Below are positions 26,007 through 34,462 of a stretch of 64,000 nt of DNA, one piece after another. The stretch is from Desulfovibrio sp. GTDB taxonomy: Bacteria > Desulfobacterota > Desulfovibrionia > Desulfovibrionales > Desulfovibrionaceae. The notes under the pieces are model-generated. The model was not told where the DNA came from. It made no database searches and saw only the letters and a list, made by a program, of their open reading frames with translations. A program made the position numbers and the translations under genes. The stretch's first letter is position 1. The number at the start of each line of letters is the position of its first letter. Location: assembly GCA_016208105.1 (NCBI GenBank), contig JACQYS010000020.1, positions 1 to 64,000 on the forward strand, given 5' to 3'.

Positions 26007-27963
26007 GGCATCCCCCATCAAGGAGCGCCTGGCCTTCCTCGAAGAGGCCTACCGCCATACCCTGGATTCTCTGGAAATGGCCGCCACCCTCGGCATTCCC
26101 GAGGGGGTGAAGCCGCTCGCCACCGTCACGCAGGTCCTGTCAGAAACCACCCACAGGCTGAAAAAACTCCTGAAGTTCAGAGCCCTGGCCTTCTTTTTGT
26201 TGCGGGAACCCAGTGGAGATCTCTACCTGGCTCGCTGTCACCCCCCGGCCAAAACGGCCCTCATGGAAGAACAGATGCGCCTGCTGGTGGAAAGCGGTTC
26301 GGCAGCGTGGGCCCTGCAGAGAAAGCGGGCCGTGTTTACTACTCCTTCGGGCATGAAGGGACAGCTCCTGCTTCACTCCCTGACCACCGCTTCGCGCATC
26401 CGGGGCGTCTTTCTCGGTTGGACAGACCAAAACATCAGGACCATCACCGACAGTTCGCTCACTTTGCTCACCATCGTGCTCAGAGGCTCTGCGTCGCTGC
26501 TGGAAGGTCTTGAACTCTACGGGTTGCTGCGCCAGACAAACTCCGAACTCAAGGCCAAGGTGCGGGATCTGGAAAAATCGCAGCGAACCCTCACCAATGA
26601 AATAGGCCGCCGCAGAAAAGTTGAAGAAGAGCTCAAGCACCAGGCCCTGCACGACCCGCTCACCGGGCTCCCCAACCGGACCCTCATGCTCGACCGCATC
26701 CAGCAGGCCATCCACCGGTCCCGCAGACGCAGTGATATCTGCTACGCCGTGGCCTTCATGGATCTTGATAAATTCAAGCAGGTCAACGACACCTTGGGAC
26801 ACGACACAGGAGACAAGCTCCTCACCCGCGTCGGGAAGCGGATTCTTGAATCTGTCAGGCAGATGGACACCGTGGCCCGCTTCGGCGGCGACGAATTCGT
26901 GATTTTCTTGGAAGAGCTTTCTGGACCCGCCGAAGCTGTCCGCGTGATGAAGCGGGTGCGCCAAACCCTGGCCAAACCCTTCGATATTGACGGCCATTCT
27001 GTGACTGTGACCGGAAGCTTCGGCTTGGTGTTCGGTCCGGTGCGATTGATCAGTCCGGACAACCTCGTCAAGATGGCCAACACGGCCATGCACACGGCCA
27101 AGGAGGCCGGACGAAACCAAATAAAGGTTTTCAACGCCAAGATGAGCGGGCGGGCAAGAAAGCAAGCCACTTTGCGCACCGGCCTGCGCCGCGCCGTGGA
27201 GAACGGCGGCACAGGTGTCCTCTTTTTACCCACCTTCTCGTTTATGGATTCGCGCTTGAGCGGCTTTGAGGCCGTGCCAACCTGGCGTTCGAAACAATGG
27301 GGCCAGCTTAGGGGCGACGAACTTCTGGAGCTTGCGGACAAAGAAGGCGTGGCCTGGCCCCTGTGGATAGTCACCCTGGAAATGGCCTTGGAAAGCTTGC
27401 GCTCCTGGAGAAAGGAAACGTCCGCTTTCAAGAAGCTCTCTGTTTCCATGAAGCTCAGATTCTCCAGACTTCTGCCTGCGGATATAGCGCAGTCCGTATT
27501 GAACCTGCTGGAGCGGACCAGGGTCATGGGCGGGGTACTGCGCCTGGAAATTCCCGAGGACACGCTGATCGCTGGCGGAGAAGCTCTCGCTTCCCAGCTG
27601 TCCAAACTCAAGGCCAGGGGTGTGCACCTCTCCATCGGAAACTTCGGGGAGCGATTCTTCACAATCCAAGGCGGTACTACCTCGCTCTTCGAGAGCGTAA
27701 CCATTGACCCTTCCAAACTCACGCACCAGCCGCCCCAGAAGTCCAAGGAACTTCTCAACTCCCTGATGTCCATAGCCAAAACTCTCGACCTGTCGGTGGT
27801 CGCCGAGGGAGTGGACAACGAGGAGACCGCCGGCATTCTGGCCAGCCTGGAGTGCCTTGGCATCCAGGGGAGCAGCATCTCTCAGCCCCTGACAGCCGAG
27901 CAGACCCTGACTTTCATCAAATGCTTCGGTACTCGCGAGAACGCAGTTCGCAACACAAAATAG
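25981..27963 (+). CDS. GAF-like/GGDEF diguanylate cyclase with a degenerate EAL domain
   Basis: A 660-residue cytoplasmic protein. An N-terminal GAF-like region (about 30-175) and coiled coil (180-220) lead to a GGDEF domain with intact RFGGDEF near 300 and an RxxD inhibition site five residues before it (RQMD-TVARF), so diguanylate cyclase activity is likely. The following EAL-like domain (about 410-650) has lost most catalytic residues: EAV in place of EAL, VSMKL for VNLS and SIGNFGERF for the DDFGTGY loop. Only VVAEGVD is recognisable. It probably binds rather than cleaves c-di-GMP. Confidence 0.88.
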   Translation: MPKTSRQSKASPIKERLAFLEEAYRHTLDSLEMAATLGIPEGVKPLATVTQVLSETTHRLKKLLKFRALAFFLLREPSGDLYLARCHPPAKTALMEEQMRLLVESGSAAWALQRKRAVFTTPSGMKGQLLLHSLTTASRIRGVFLGWTDQNIRTITDSSLTLLTIVLRGSASLLEGLELYGLLRQTNSELKAKVRDLEKSQRTLTNEIGRRRKVEEELKHQALHDPLTGLPNRTLMLDRIQQAIHRSRRRSDICYAVAFMDLDKFKQVNDTLGHDTGDKLLTRVGKRILESVRQMDTVARFGGDEFVIFLEELSGPAEAVRVMKRVRQTLAKPFDIDGHSVTVTGSFGLVFGPVRLISPDNLVKMANTAMHTAKEAGRNQIKVFNAKMSGRARKQATLRTGLRRAVENGGTGVLFLPTFSFMDSRLSGFEAVPTWRSKQWGQLRGDELLELADKEGVAWPLWIVTLEMALESLRSWRKETSAFKKLSVSMKLRFSRLLPADIAQSVLNLLERTRVMGGVLRLEIPEDTLIAGGEALASQLSKLKARGVHLSIGNFGERFFTIQGGTTSLFESVTIDPSKLTHQPPQKSKELLNSLMSIAKTLDLSVVAEGVDNEETAGILASLECLGIQGSSISQPLTAEQTLTFIKCFGTRENAVRNTK

Positions 27964-28275
27964 CGTTTGCCCCAGCGGCGCGGCAAGCCATGTCACGCCA
28001 ACGCCTGACTCTCCCAAGACACCAACTCTATGCGGCAAAGGCCAAGCCGCCCTTCACCTGGACAACTACGGGCAGCATTGAGGCGCACATAAAGAGCGCG
28101 TGCGGCCGAGTGGGGATTGCGCTAATCCGTGCCCTTCATAGCGCACCATCAAGCAGGGATATACGGCTGCGTCGATCCCGGCACTTTTGAAAGGGCAATC
28201 CTCAAGACAAACTTTCTTTGGTTATGGAATGCCTGGGAATGAACTGCGAAGGAAGGCGCGGTGGCCCAGGGGAAA
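27964..28275. other. Convergent spacer, nothing recognised
   Basis: 312 bases between the GGDEF gene and the sigma-54 activator. No gene, terminator with a T-run, or repeat was found. A short open frame crossing from the previous gene reads like non-coding sequence. Confidence 0.4.
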
Positions 28276-29775
28276 CTACTCGATGACCATGCCCAGTTGG
28301 CGATACTCGTTTAACTTGTTGCGCAGGGTGCGCACCGAGATGCCCAGGAGCTGGGCGGCCTGGGTGCGGTTGCCCGAGGTCTGCCCCAGGCTTCTTAAAA
28401 TCATCTCCCGTTCCAGAACATCCAGCGGCACAACGCCCTGGGGCATCTGCGCCAGGCCGCTGGCCTGCTCCTGCACGGCCTCATCGGCGATCGAGGACAC
28501 CAGTTCCATGGACACCGGCGGTTCCTCGATCAAGGGGAACTCTTCGCCTTCCAGCAGGAAATGGACCTTTTCAATGGGACCGTTCCCGGCCAGGAGCACG
28601 GCGCGCTCCATCAGGTTCTGCAACTCACGGACATTTCCAGGCCATTCGTAGGACAAAAGCCAGTCCCGGGCTTCCACCGAAAACGCCAGGTTCCCCAACC
28701 CGTAGGCCTTGCGGAATTTATCCACAAAAAAGGACGCCAGAAAAAGGACGTCTTGTCCGCGTTCTCTCAGGGCCGGCAGCTTGAGCGGGATCACATTCAG
28801 GCGGTAGTAGAGGTCCTGGCGGAACTTGCCCTCCTCCACATACTGCTCCAGCCTGCGGTTGGTGGTGGCCAGGACGCGCACGTCGACCTTCACGGTTTCC
28901 ATGCCGCCCACGCGGTCGAATTCCCCCTCCTGAAGCACACGCAAAAGCTTGGCCTGCAGGCCCAGATCCATCTCTGAAATTTCGTCAAGCAAAATAGTGC
29001 CGCCGGATGCCAGCTCGAACTTGCCGAGCTTGCGGGCGATGGCGCCGGTAAATGCCCCCCTTTCGTGGCCGAAGAGCTCGCTTTCCAACAGATGTTCCGG
29101 CAGTGCCGCGCAGTTGAGCGCCACGAAGGGCTTTGCCGCCCTGTCGGAATGGGCGTGCAGGAACCTAGCGAACATTTCCTTGCCCGAGCCTGATTCGCCG
29201 GAGATGAGCACCGTGGCCTTGGATTTGGCCACCTGTTTGGCCAGGGCCAGCACGCGCATAATTGCCGGATGCGCGCCTATTATGGCGAAACGCTCTCCTG
29301 AAATGCCTGGGGAAGATGCTGCCCTTTGAGGTGCCTGGACAGGCTGGGGGGGGATGGCCGTTTTTTGCGTGGGGCTGACTTGTTCGGCGGCGTGTTCCTC
29401 ACTCTCCGCATCATCGCCTTCGTCTTCAGGGAGTACGGCCTCCACTTTTTCCCAGGCCAGGGGTTCCAGCCAGTAGTCCCTGGCGCCCTGTTCCAGAAAG
29501 GCCTGGGCCTCCTGGGGCGAGCCCCGGTCCGTGAAGACTATCACCGGAGGAAAGTCGTCCGATTCTCGCGCTGCGGCCAGCAAAGCGCTCGCATGATATG
29601 CCCCGCCTATCTTGGCCTGGGTGAAGACCACGGACGGCCTGGTCTTCTTTAAAAAGGCTAGAGCGCCGGACAGGCTGTCCGCTATGCCCGCTTCCACCCC
29701 GGCTTCCTTGAACTTCGAGAACAGGGCGGTGATGGTGTGGGCGTGGGCCACGAAGAGGATCGACTTTTGCGGCAT
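28276..29775 (-). CDS. FlbD/FlrC-like sigma-54 activator with a pseudo-receiver
   Basis: A 499-residue enhancer-binding protein. The AAA+ domain has GESGSGKE (about 195), GAFTGA for sigma-54 contact (about 242) and the sensor and arginine-finger region near [15 protein letters not shown]. The Fis-type HTH at the end ([25 protein letters not shown]) is typical of FlbD. The N-terminal receiver lacks key residues: FVAHAH where the acidic pair should be and FTQAKIGG where the phospho-Asp should be. It therefore probably works without phosphorylation. FlbD proteins control flagellar genes; no flagellar gene is in the window, so the target is uncertain. Confidence 0.88.
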   Translation of the reverse strand: MPQKSILFVAHAHTITALFSKFKEAGVEAGIADSLSGALAFLKKTRPSVVFTQAKIGGAYHASALLAAARESDDFPPVIVFTDRGSPQEAQAFLEQGARDYWLEPLAWEKVEAVLPEDEGDDAESEEHAAEQVSPTQKTAIPPQPVQAPQRAASSPGISGERFAIIGAHPAIMRVLALAKQVAKSKATVLISGESGSGKEMFARFLHAHSDRAAKPFVALNCAALPEHLLESELFGHERGAFTGAIARKLGKFELASGGTILLDEISEMDLGLQAKLLRVLQEGEFDRVGGMETVKVDVRVLATTNRRLEQYVEEGKFRQDLYYRLNVIPLKLPALRERGQDVLFLASFFVDKFRKAYGLGNLAFSVEARDWLLSYEWPGNVRELQNLMERAVLLAGNGPIEKVHFLLEGEEFPLIEEPPVSMELVSSIADEAVQEQASGLAQMPQGVVPLDVLEREMILRSLGQTSGNRTQAAQLLGISVRTLRNKLNEYRQLGMVIE

Positions 29776-29897
29776 GAAAGCCTCTTATCCGCAAGTCAAA
29801 AGCATTTCAACGGTTAGAGGAATCTTTCGCATGTTTTTTGGGCAGTTAGCATTTGGCATTTTTTCGAAGTCCAATCCTTCCGGGACTTAGCCAAAAA

Positions 29898-29927
29898 TTG
29901 ACAATTTTCGAAAACTTGTCATCTTAT
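29898..29927 (+). promoter_or_regulatory. Promoter with an overlapping palindromic operator
   Basis: TTGACA (29898-29903) and TCTTAT (29922-29927) are 18 bases apart. The same bases carry a 23-base imperfect palindrome (29899-29921): TGACAA and TTGTCA arms around a central TTCGAA. Such an arrangement suggests repression of the repeat-protein gene 20 bases downstream. Confidence 0.5.
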
Positions 29928-29946
29928 TCCCACAGAGAGGAATACC

Positions 29947-30891
29947 GTGAACACCATACAGACAAAATACGGCCCCATCGGCCCCGTGGATTTCGTGGAG
30001 ACCGGTCCGTCAGGCTTTGCCACATCCTGTACCCCTTCAGGAGCAGTCAGGGTCACAACACCGCTCGGCACCTTTACGGCTCAGCACACCACCGACGACA
30101 TGCGCCGGCCCAAGGTTGAACCAATCGAGTTTCATCCCAACGGAACGCTCAAGTCCATCGCATTGGAGGAGCGGACTGAAGTATCCACCCCCGCAGGGCG
30201 GATCGGCGCTGAGCTCCTCACGTTCTATCCCTGCGGCAGCCTGCGGCGGGTGTTCCCCTTAAACGGCAAGCTATCTGGATACTGGAGCGAAAAGGAGGAA
30301 GCCGCCCTGGCCGCCCCGCTTACCATCTCCACCCCGGCCGGAGCCGTGACCGCACGGATCGTGAACGTGCAGTTCTACCCCTCGGGGTCACTTCGCAGCA
30401 TCACCCTCTGGCCCGGCGACACCGTGGAAATCGACACACCGATTGGCCGCCAGACCGCCCGCATAGGCCTGGCTTTTCACAAAAACGGTGCGTTGCGTTC
30501 CTTCGAGCCCGGCAAGATGATCCAGGTCCCGACTCCTCTGGGAGATATGGAGGCATTCGACCCGGACGCGCTTGGCATCCACGGGGACCTGGGTTCGCTT
30601 GCCTTCCACCAGGACGGCTCCGTGACAGGCATCGCCACGCCTCTCAACACGGTGGAAATCTCCTCTCCGGACGGCAGGACGCTCCTGTTCTCCCCCGGCA
30701 AAGTACCCAGCCTGTGCGATGAGAACATGATGGACACCAAGGCCTTGCGGATTTCATTTCATCCGGGCAGAATCGCTTTCGGCCAGGATTCCCCGGAAAC
30801 CTTTCCCCTGGCCGGGCACCAGTTCAAGATCGGCAGGCTCCTTCAGGGTTGCCTCGGGCCCATCAGTTACGACTGCGGCGCCCATTGTTAG
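29947..30891 (+). CDS. Beta-repeat protein of unknown function, MORN/YwqK-like motif
   Basis: A 314-residue protein, GTG start with AGAGAGG eight bases before. It consists of about five degenerate repeats of roughly 45-50 residues, each with a [V/I]xTPxG-x-TA strand and a YPxGSLRS-type turn (PIEFHPNGTLKS, LLTFYPCGSLRR, NVQFYPSGSLRS, GLAFHKNGALRS, SLAFHQDGSVTG). The F-x-x-N/S-G-x-L pattern recalls MORN and YwqK-type repeats. No signal peptide. Function unknown. The next gene encodes the nucleoside phosphorylase PpnP, 43 bases on. Confidence 0.75.
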   Translation: MNTIQTKYGPIGPVDFVETGPSGFATSCTPSGAVRVTTPLGTFTAQHTTDDMRRPKVEPIEFHPNGTLKSIALEERTEVSTPAGRIGAELLTFYPCGSLRRVFPLNGKLSGYWSEKEEAALAAPLTISTPAGAVTARIVNVQFYPSGSLRSITLWPGDTVEIDTPIGRQTARIGLAFHKNGALRSFEPGKMIQVPTPLGDMEAFDPDALGIHGDLGSLAFHQDGSVTGIATPLNTVEISSPDGRTLLFSPGKVPSLCDENMMDTKALRISFHPGRIAFGQDSPETFPLAGHQFKIGRLLQGCLGPISYDCGAHC

Positions 30892-30934
30892 ACTTCGTTT
30901 CCACAGACCGTACACATCAAGGAAGGTCTTGCCC

Positions 30935-31258
30935 ATGAGTTCTCCCGAGTCATTCGAAAAAGTCACGGTAAAAGCCCTGGCCAACGTCTTCTTCCAGGGC
31001 AAGGTGGTCAGCCATTCCTTCCTGGACGAGTCCGGGAAGCGCCGCTCCCTTGGCGTGTGCCAACCCGGAACATACACCTTCACCACGGGTGACCCGGAGA
31101 TCATGGAAATCACGGCAGGAAGAGTGAGAGCCAAAGTGGATGGCGAGGACGAGTGGGGAGTTTACGGTCCCGGCCAGTCCTTCCACATACCGGCCAACAC
31201 CTCCTTTGAGATGGCGGTGGAAGACGGCCTGGCGCAGTACATCTGCACCTTCGGCTGA
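30935..31258 (+). CDS. ppnP: Pyrimidine/purine nucleoside phosphorylase
   Basis: A 107-residue cupin, DUF1255/PpnP family. Motifs are ANVFFQGKVVSHSFL at the start, LGVCQPGTYTFTTGDPEIMEITAG and GQSFHIPANTSFEM. E. coli PpnP (94 residues) cleaves several nucleosides with phosphate. The ATG at 30935 is preferred to a TTG six bases before. It probably shares the transcript of the upstream repeat-protein gene. Confidence 0.92.
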   Translation: MSSPESFEKVTVKALANVFFQGKVVSHSFLDESGKRRSLGVCQPGTYTFTTGDPEIMEITAGRVRAKVDGEDEWGVYGPGQSFHIPANTSFEMAVEDGLAQYICTFG

Positions 31259-31348
31259 TCCTGGAGGGAAGGTCGCTGGGGAGATCTTCCCAGACTGACT
31301 ACGGTTGCGGCCTTTTTGGGATGAGCACAAGACCGTCGTACTGACACC

Positions 31349-32287
31349 ATGGCCACCCCCAGCACTTTGTCTCAGGCAAGGGCTGCCCGCATCGCAGCGG
31401 TTACGGCGGTCCTCGCCTGGGCCCTGCTCTCCTCCGCGCAGGCTCCGGCCTGCACCCTTTGGTCCGCCTCGGGCGACTCGGCCGGCGGCGGCACCATCCT
31501 CGCCAAGAACCGTGATTTCAGCCCGGACTCTCAAGGGCGCCTCGTCCTGGTCCGTCCAGAACAAGGATTTGCTTATCTGGGATTTTACGCCTTGGTGAAG
31601 GAGCGGGAACGGCTGGTGGCAGGCGTGAACGAGACGGGTCTGGCCATGGTGGGGGCAACGGCCGGCAGCCTGCCCCGCGCGGAACGGGACGTCCCCTCCC
31701 GGGTGAAGTCGCTCATGGCCAAGATTCTGGCCAACTCAAAAGACGTGGACGAAGCCTTGGCCCATATGGACTGGTTCGCTGGGCACGCGCCGGTGATGTA
31801 CATGCTCTCAGACGCTGCCAAAACAGCCTGGGTGGAAGTCGGGGCGGGCGGCAAGGTGGCCTGGCGCGAGACGGCCCAGGGGACGCTGGCGCACACTAAT
31901 CATTACATATCCCCGGAACTTGGCCCCATGAACATGAAAGTCGGCCCCAGCAGCCAGGCACGTTTGGAGCGCATCCAGGAGCTCCTTGCCGGGCAAAAGA
32001 AATTCACCATCGAGGATTTCGAAAAGTTCGGCAACGACAGGTCGGATGGCCCGGACAACTCCATTTTCCGCACCGGCTCCACGCCCAAGTCCTCCAGGAC
32101 CATGGCCAGGTTCCTGGTGCGCACAAGGTCCGGGCAACCCACCCAAACGTGGGTGAGCGACTATGACGATCCGGACAAGCCCTGGAGTTTTCGCCGCGAT
32201 CTGGACCGGGAATTCTGGGAACAGATTCCCAGGGGGTCCATGAAAACGCTCGCCCCTACTCCCCCTGCAGATTCCGCCAAGCCTTGA
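31349..32287 (+). CDS. Exported Ntn-hydrolase, choloylglycine/acyltransferase (C45-like) family
   Basis: A 312-residue protein with a signal peptide (residues 1-34, ending AQAPA) directly followed by the candidate N-terminal nucleophile, Cys35 (CTLWSASG). GTILAKNRDFSPD with the R-D-F of the linear-amide hydrolases follows, then NETGLAMVG and TNHY with Asn/Arg sites later. It would hydrolyse an amide in the periplasm after signal cleavage exposes Cys. The substrate is not known. Its end overlaps the convergent DUF1786 gene by 32 bases. Confidence 0.8.
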   Translation: MATPSTLSQARAARIAAVTAVLAWALLSSAQAPACTLWSASGDSAGGGTILAKNRDFSPDSQGRLVLVRPEQGFAYLGFYALVKERERLVAGVNETGLAMVGATAGSLPRAERDVPSRVKSLMAKILANSKDVDEALAHMDWFAGHAPVMYMLSDAAKTAWVEVGAGGKVAWRETAQGTLAHTNHYISPELGPMNMKVGPSSQARLERIQELLAGQKKFTIEDFEKFGNDRSDGPDNSIFRTGSTPKSSRTMARFLVRTRSGQPTQTWVSDYDDPDKPWSFRRDLDREFWEQIPRGSMKTLAPTPPADSAKP

Positions 32288-33281
32288 GGAGCCCGAAGCA
32301 CCCGGTGAGCATCATGTCTCCTCCCGGGGCCGGATGCTCGGCCTCCAACCCAGCCAATTCCCCCCGCCTGGGCCCGATAACGAAAACATCCTCGAATGCG
32401 CACGGACGCTCCATTACCGTGCAGCCGTGTCCCCCGGACGCGAAGACCTCTTCGTTGACAAGTTCCCCCTTCCTGAAGCGCTCAAGATGCCGGACCAGCT
32501 CATCCGGGGAAAGCAGCCCGGTGTGGTGCTCGTACACCCCGGCCAGGCGGCCCTGAAAGACCAGAAGCCCCAAAACATGGCTGTTGCCCATGTTGACGAT
32601 GAGCGCCCCCCGCTTGCTGACCCTGACCTCGATGCCGGGATCGAAGAGCACGCCAAGAGCCGCTGCCGGACCAGTGTCCATCACCGGCCCACCGCCGGTT
32701 GAACGCTGCAGGGCGGCCAGACGGGTGAGTTCAACAGGCGGCAACTGGTAGAGCAGGTCTTCAAGGCGTCCCGACGTCCCGGCCAGGAACCGCTCCCACA
32801 GCCCGAAACGGCCCACCCGGCTGGACGCGCCTGGGTGGTGCCCATGATCCTGGGCACAGGCCAGAACCACATCCGGCGGTTCAAGGCCAACCTGGGCCAG
32901 CAGGCCGTGCCAGAATCCCGGATCGTAATCGGCAAGATGCACCGGGACATGCGCCTTGGGACAGGAATCGGACAGAACGATGCCGTGCCGGGCCAGTGAC
33001 GGCGGGTCGTCGGACAAGGCCAGGGCCGCTTCGGGATGCGCGGCCACGGCCAGGCCCCCGCCCAAATGCTTGCGAACCGCGCCGAAAAAGCCGCCCCCCA
33101 TATTACAGCCGCAAAGATATATTGGGCTTCCCTGAACCGTGAGACGCCTGATGCGCTCGGCCACAAGCTTGGCCGGAGAGGGCAGAACGAACTTGGGACA
33201 GTTCTCCAGGTTTTTTGCGTCGGTCCAGTACAGGGCATCCTGGGTGCCGCTGCCAATATCCAGACACAGAACTGACTGCAT
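32256..33281 (-). CDS. DUF1786 family protein, ASKHA-like fold
   Basis: A 341-residue protein. MQSVLCLDIGSGTQDALYW is a phosphate-1-type motif of ASKHA ATPases, and ALIVNMGNSHVLGLLVF resembles a second phosphate-binding loop. It is similar to the DUF1786 proteins annotated near pyruvate formate-lyase activators in anaerobes; the activity is unknown. The ATG at 33281 shares its A with the TGA of the upstream gene (TGATG). No glycyl-radical gene is nearby, so that link is not supported here. Confidence 0.78.
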   Translation of the reverse strand: MQSVLCLDIGSGTQDALYWTDAKNLENCPKFVLPSPAKLVAERIRRLTVQGSPIYLCGCNMGGGFFGAVRKHLGGGLAVAAHPEAALALSDDPPSLARHGIVLSDSCPKAHVPVHLADYDPGFWHGLLAQVGLEPPDVVLACAQDHGHHPGASSRVGRFGLWERFLAGTSGRLEDLLYQLPPVELTRLAALQRSTGGGPVMDTGPAAALGVLFDPGIEVRVSKRGALIVNMGNSHVLGLLVFQGRLAGVYEHHTGLLSPDELVRHLERFRKGELVNEEVFASGGHGCTVMERPCAFEDVFVIGPRRGELAGLEAEHPAPGGDMMLTGCFGLLKAWRNLQGE

Positions 33282-33850
33282 CAACGTCCTTTGGCCACGC
33301 CGCCCTTCAAGCTTACCCCGGGTTCCACATCGCGCATAACGCGGCGAACCAGGATAAACTCGGGGTCAGGCACCCGGGCGATCAGCTTGTTCGAACCATC
33401 GCGCACTTCCACCGCACTGGAAATCGGACGGAAGGACTTGGAATCACCCGAGAGCCCGAATTCCGCCGCATAAAAAATCATGGCCGCCCCGGACCCCACG
33501 CCGAGTTCCGCGGCTTCAGCGGAAAGCTTCAGGGGGACGCTCACAAGCACTGTTCTGGAAGGCGGCTGCCCCTTGCCTATCCATTTGGGCTGGCCTTTGA
33601 ACCAGCGGTACCTGGAGAAGGCCTGGCCCAGCGTGAGCTGGCTGTCCACCTTGGGGAAGGTGCCGTTCACTATGGCGTACACCACAGGATCATCGGCGGC
33701 GGACAGGCTGGAGGCGGCACCGGCCAGGGGTGCCGAGCCTTCGGAACCGGGCCTGTCGTTTTTAACAAGCGCGGCCCCGCCCACCAGCACAGTGACCAGC
33801 GCCACCACCGTCCAGAACACCGCGTCGCGAAGAACAAGCTTCAGTACCAT
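33281..33850 (-). CDS. Membrane-anchored hypothetical protein
   Basis: A 189-residue protein with one N-terminal helix (about residues 8-30) and a beta-rich periplasmic part. Repeated hydrophobic strands (RTVLVSVPLKL, AAMIFYAAEFGLSG, FILVRRVM) suggest a small sandwich. No family recognised. It starts three bases after the stop of the upstream exported protein and overlaps the DUF1786 gene, so the three form a tight operon. Confidence 0.65.
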   Translation of the reverse strand: MVLKLVLRDAVFWTVVALVTVLVGGAALVKNDRPGSEGSAPLAGAASSLSAADDPVVYAIVNGTFPKVDSQLTLGQAFSRYRWFKGQPKWIGKGQPPSRTVLVSVPLKLSAEAAELGVGSGAAMIFYAAEFGLSGDSKSFRPISSAVEVRDGSNKLIARVPDPEFILVRRVMRDVEPGVSLKGGVAKGR

Positions 33851-33853
33851 AGT

Positions 33854-34348
33854 TTACTCCACCGGACACGGCAGATTTTTGAATACATAGCTGACCTCAC
33901 CCACGCGCCTGGAGGCGTCGTAGTACAAGAGGATGTCCACTTGAGACCCCGTATAGGACGTCATACCGCCCGAGGCGGAGGCCGCCTTCCCATGGCGCTT
34001 TGCTATCTCGGCGGAGAGCTTGTCGAAACTCTCGCGGCCATCCACTTCCATGTCCACCGTGAAGAGCCGCTTGTACATGAAAAGATAGCTCAGGGACTTG
34101 AGAGCCACCCCATGAAGATGCAGGTCGTCCCCGGAGCGTACGCACCTGAGCCCTTCCTCGGAATCAAGCTGGCAGGAGAAGGACTTGTCCGGCTCGTACT
34201 CCTTGGCAAAGGGGATACCCATGAAATCTCGCGGCTCGTCCCGCATGGCGGCTTCCGAGACCGGACACAGGAAAAGCACCAGAGCGAGAAACGCGAACAT
34301 CATATTCACCCGGGGCTGTTTCAAGCTTAGAGACAGAGTACTCAACAT
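33854..34348 (-). CDS. Exported hypothetical protein
   Basis: A 164-residue protein with a signal peptide (MLSTLSLSLKQPRVNMMFAFLALVLFLCPVSEA) and two cysteines early in the mature part (SCQLDSEEGLRCV) that could form a disulfide. ATG at 34348 is set by AAGGAGAG two bases before it. It heads the operon with the membrane-anchored protein and DUF1786 gene. Function unknown. Confidence 0.7.
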   Translation of the reverse strand: MLSTLSLSLKQPRVNMMFAFLALVLFLCPVSEAAMRDEPRDFMGIPFAKEYEPDKSFSCQLDSEEGLRCVRSGDDLHLHGVALKSLSYLFMYKRLFTVDMEVDGRESFDKLSAEIAKRHGKAASASGGMTSYTGSQVDILLYYDASRRVGEVSYVFKNLPCPVE

Positions 34349-34462
34349 CACTCTCCTTTTTAAGACACCGTCGCCCGTTTCAACGATTCCAGGCATCCCC
34401 CATTCGTTGCCGCACCCGCCGTGCCGTCTCCGGATAGCGCACATTTCCCGGAAAGGGGAGTC

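Noticed and set aside
27852-28190. 112-codon open frame after the GGDEF gene
   Set aside because: Begins inside the GGDEF gene, has no ribosome site and no recognisable protein features.
33215-34330. 371-codon plus-strand open frame opposite the exported-protein operon
   Set aside because: Crosses two real genes and their junction on the other strand, no domain, no ribosome site.
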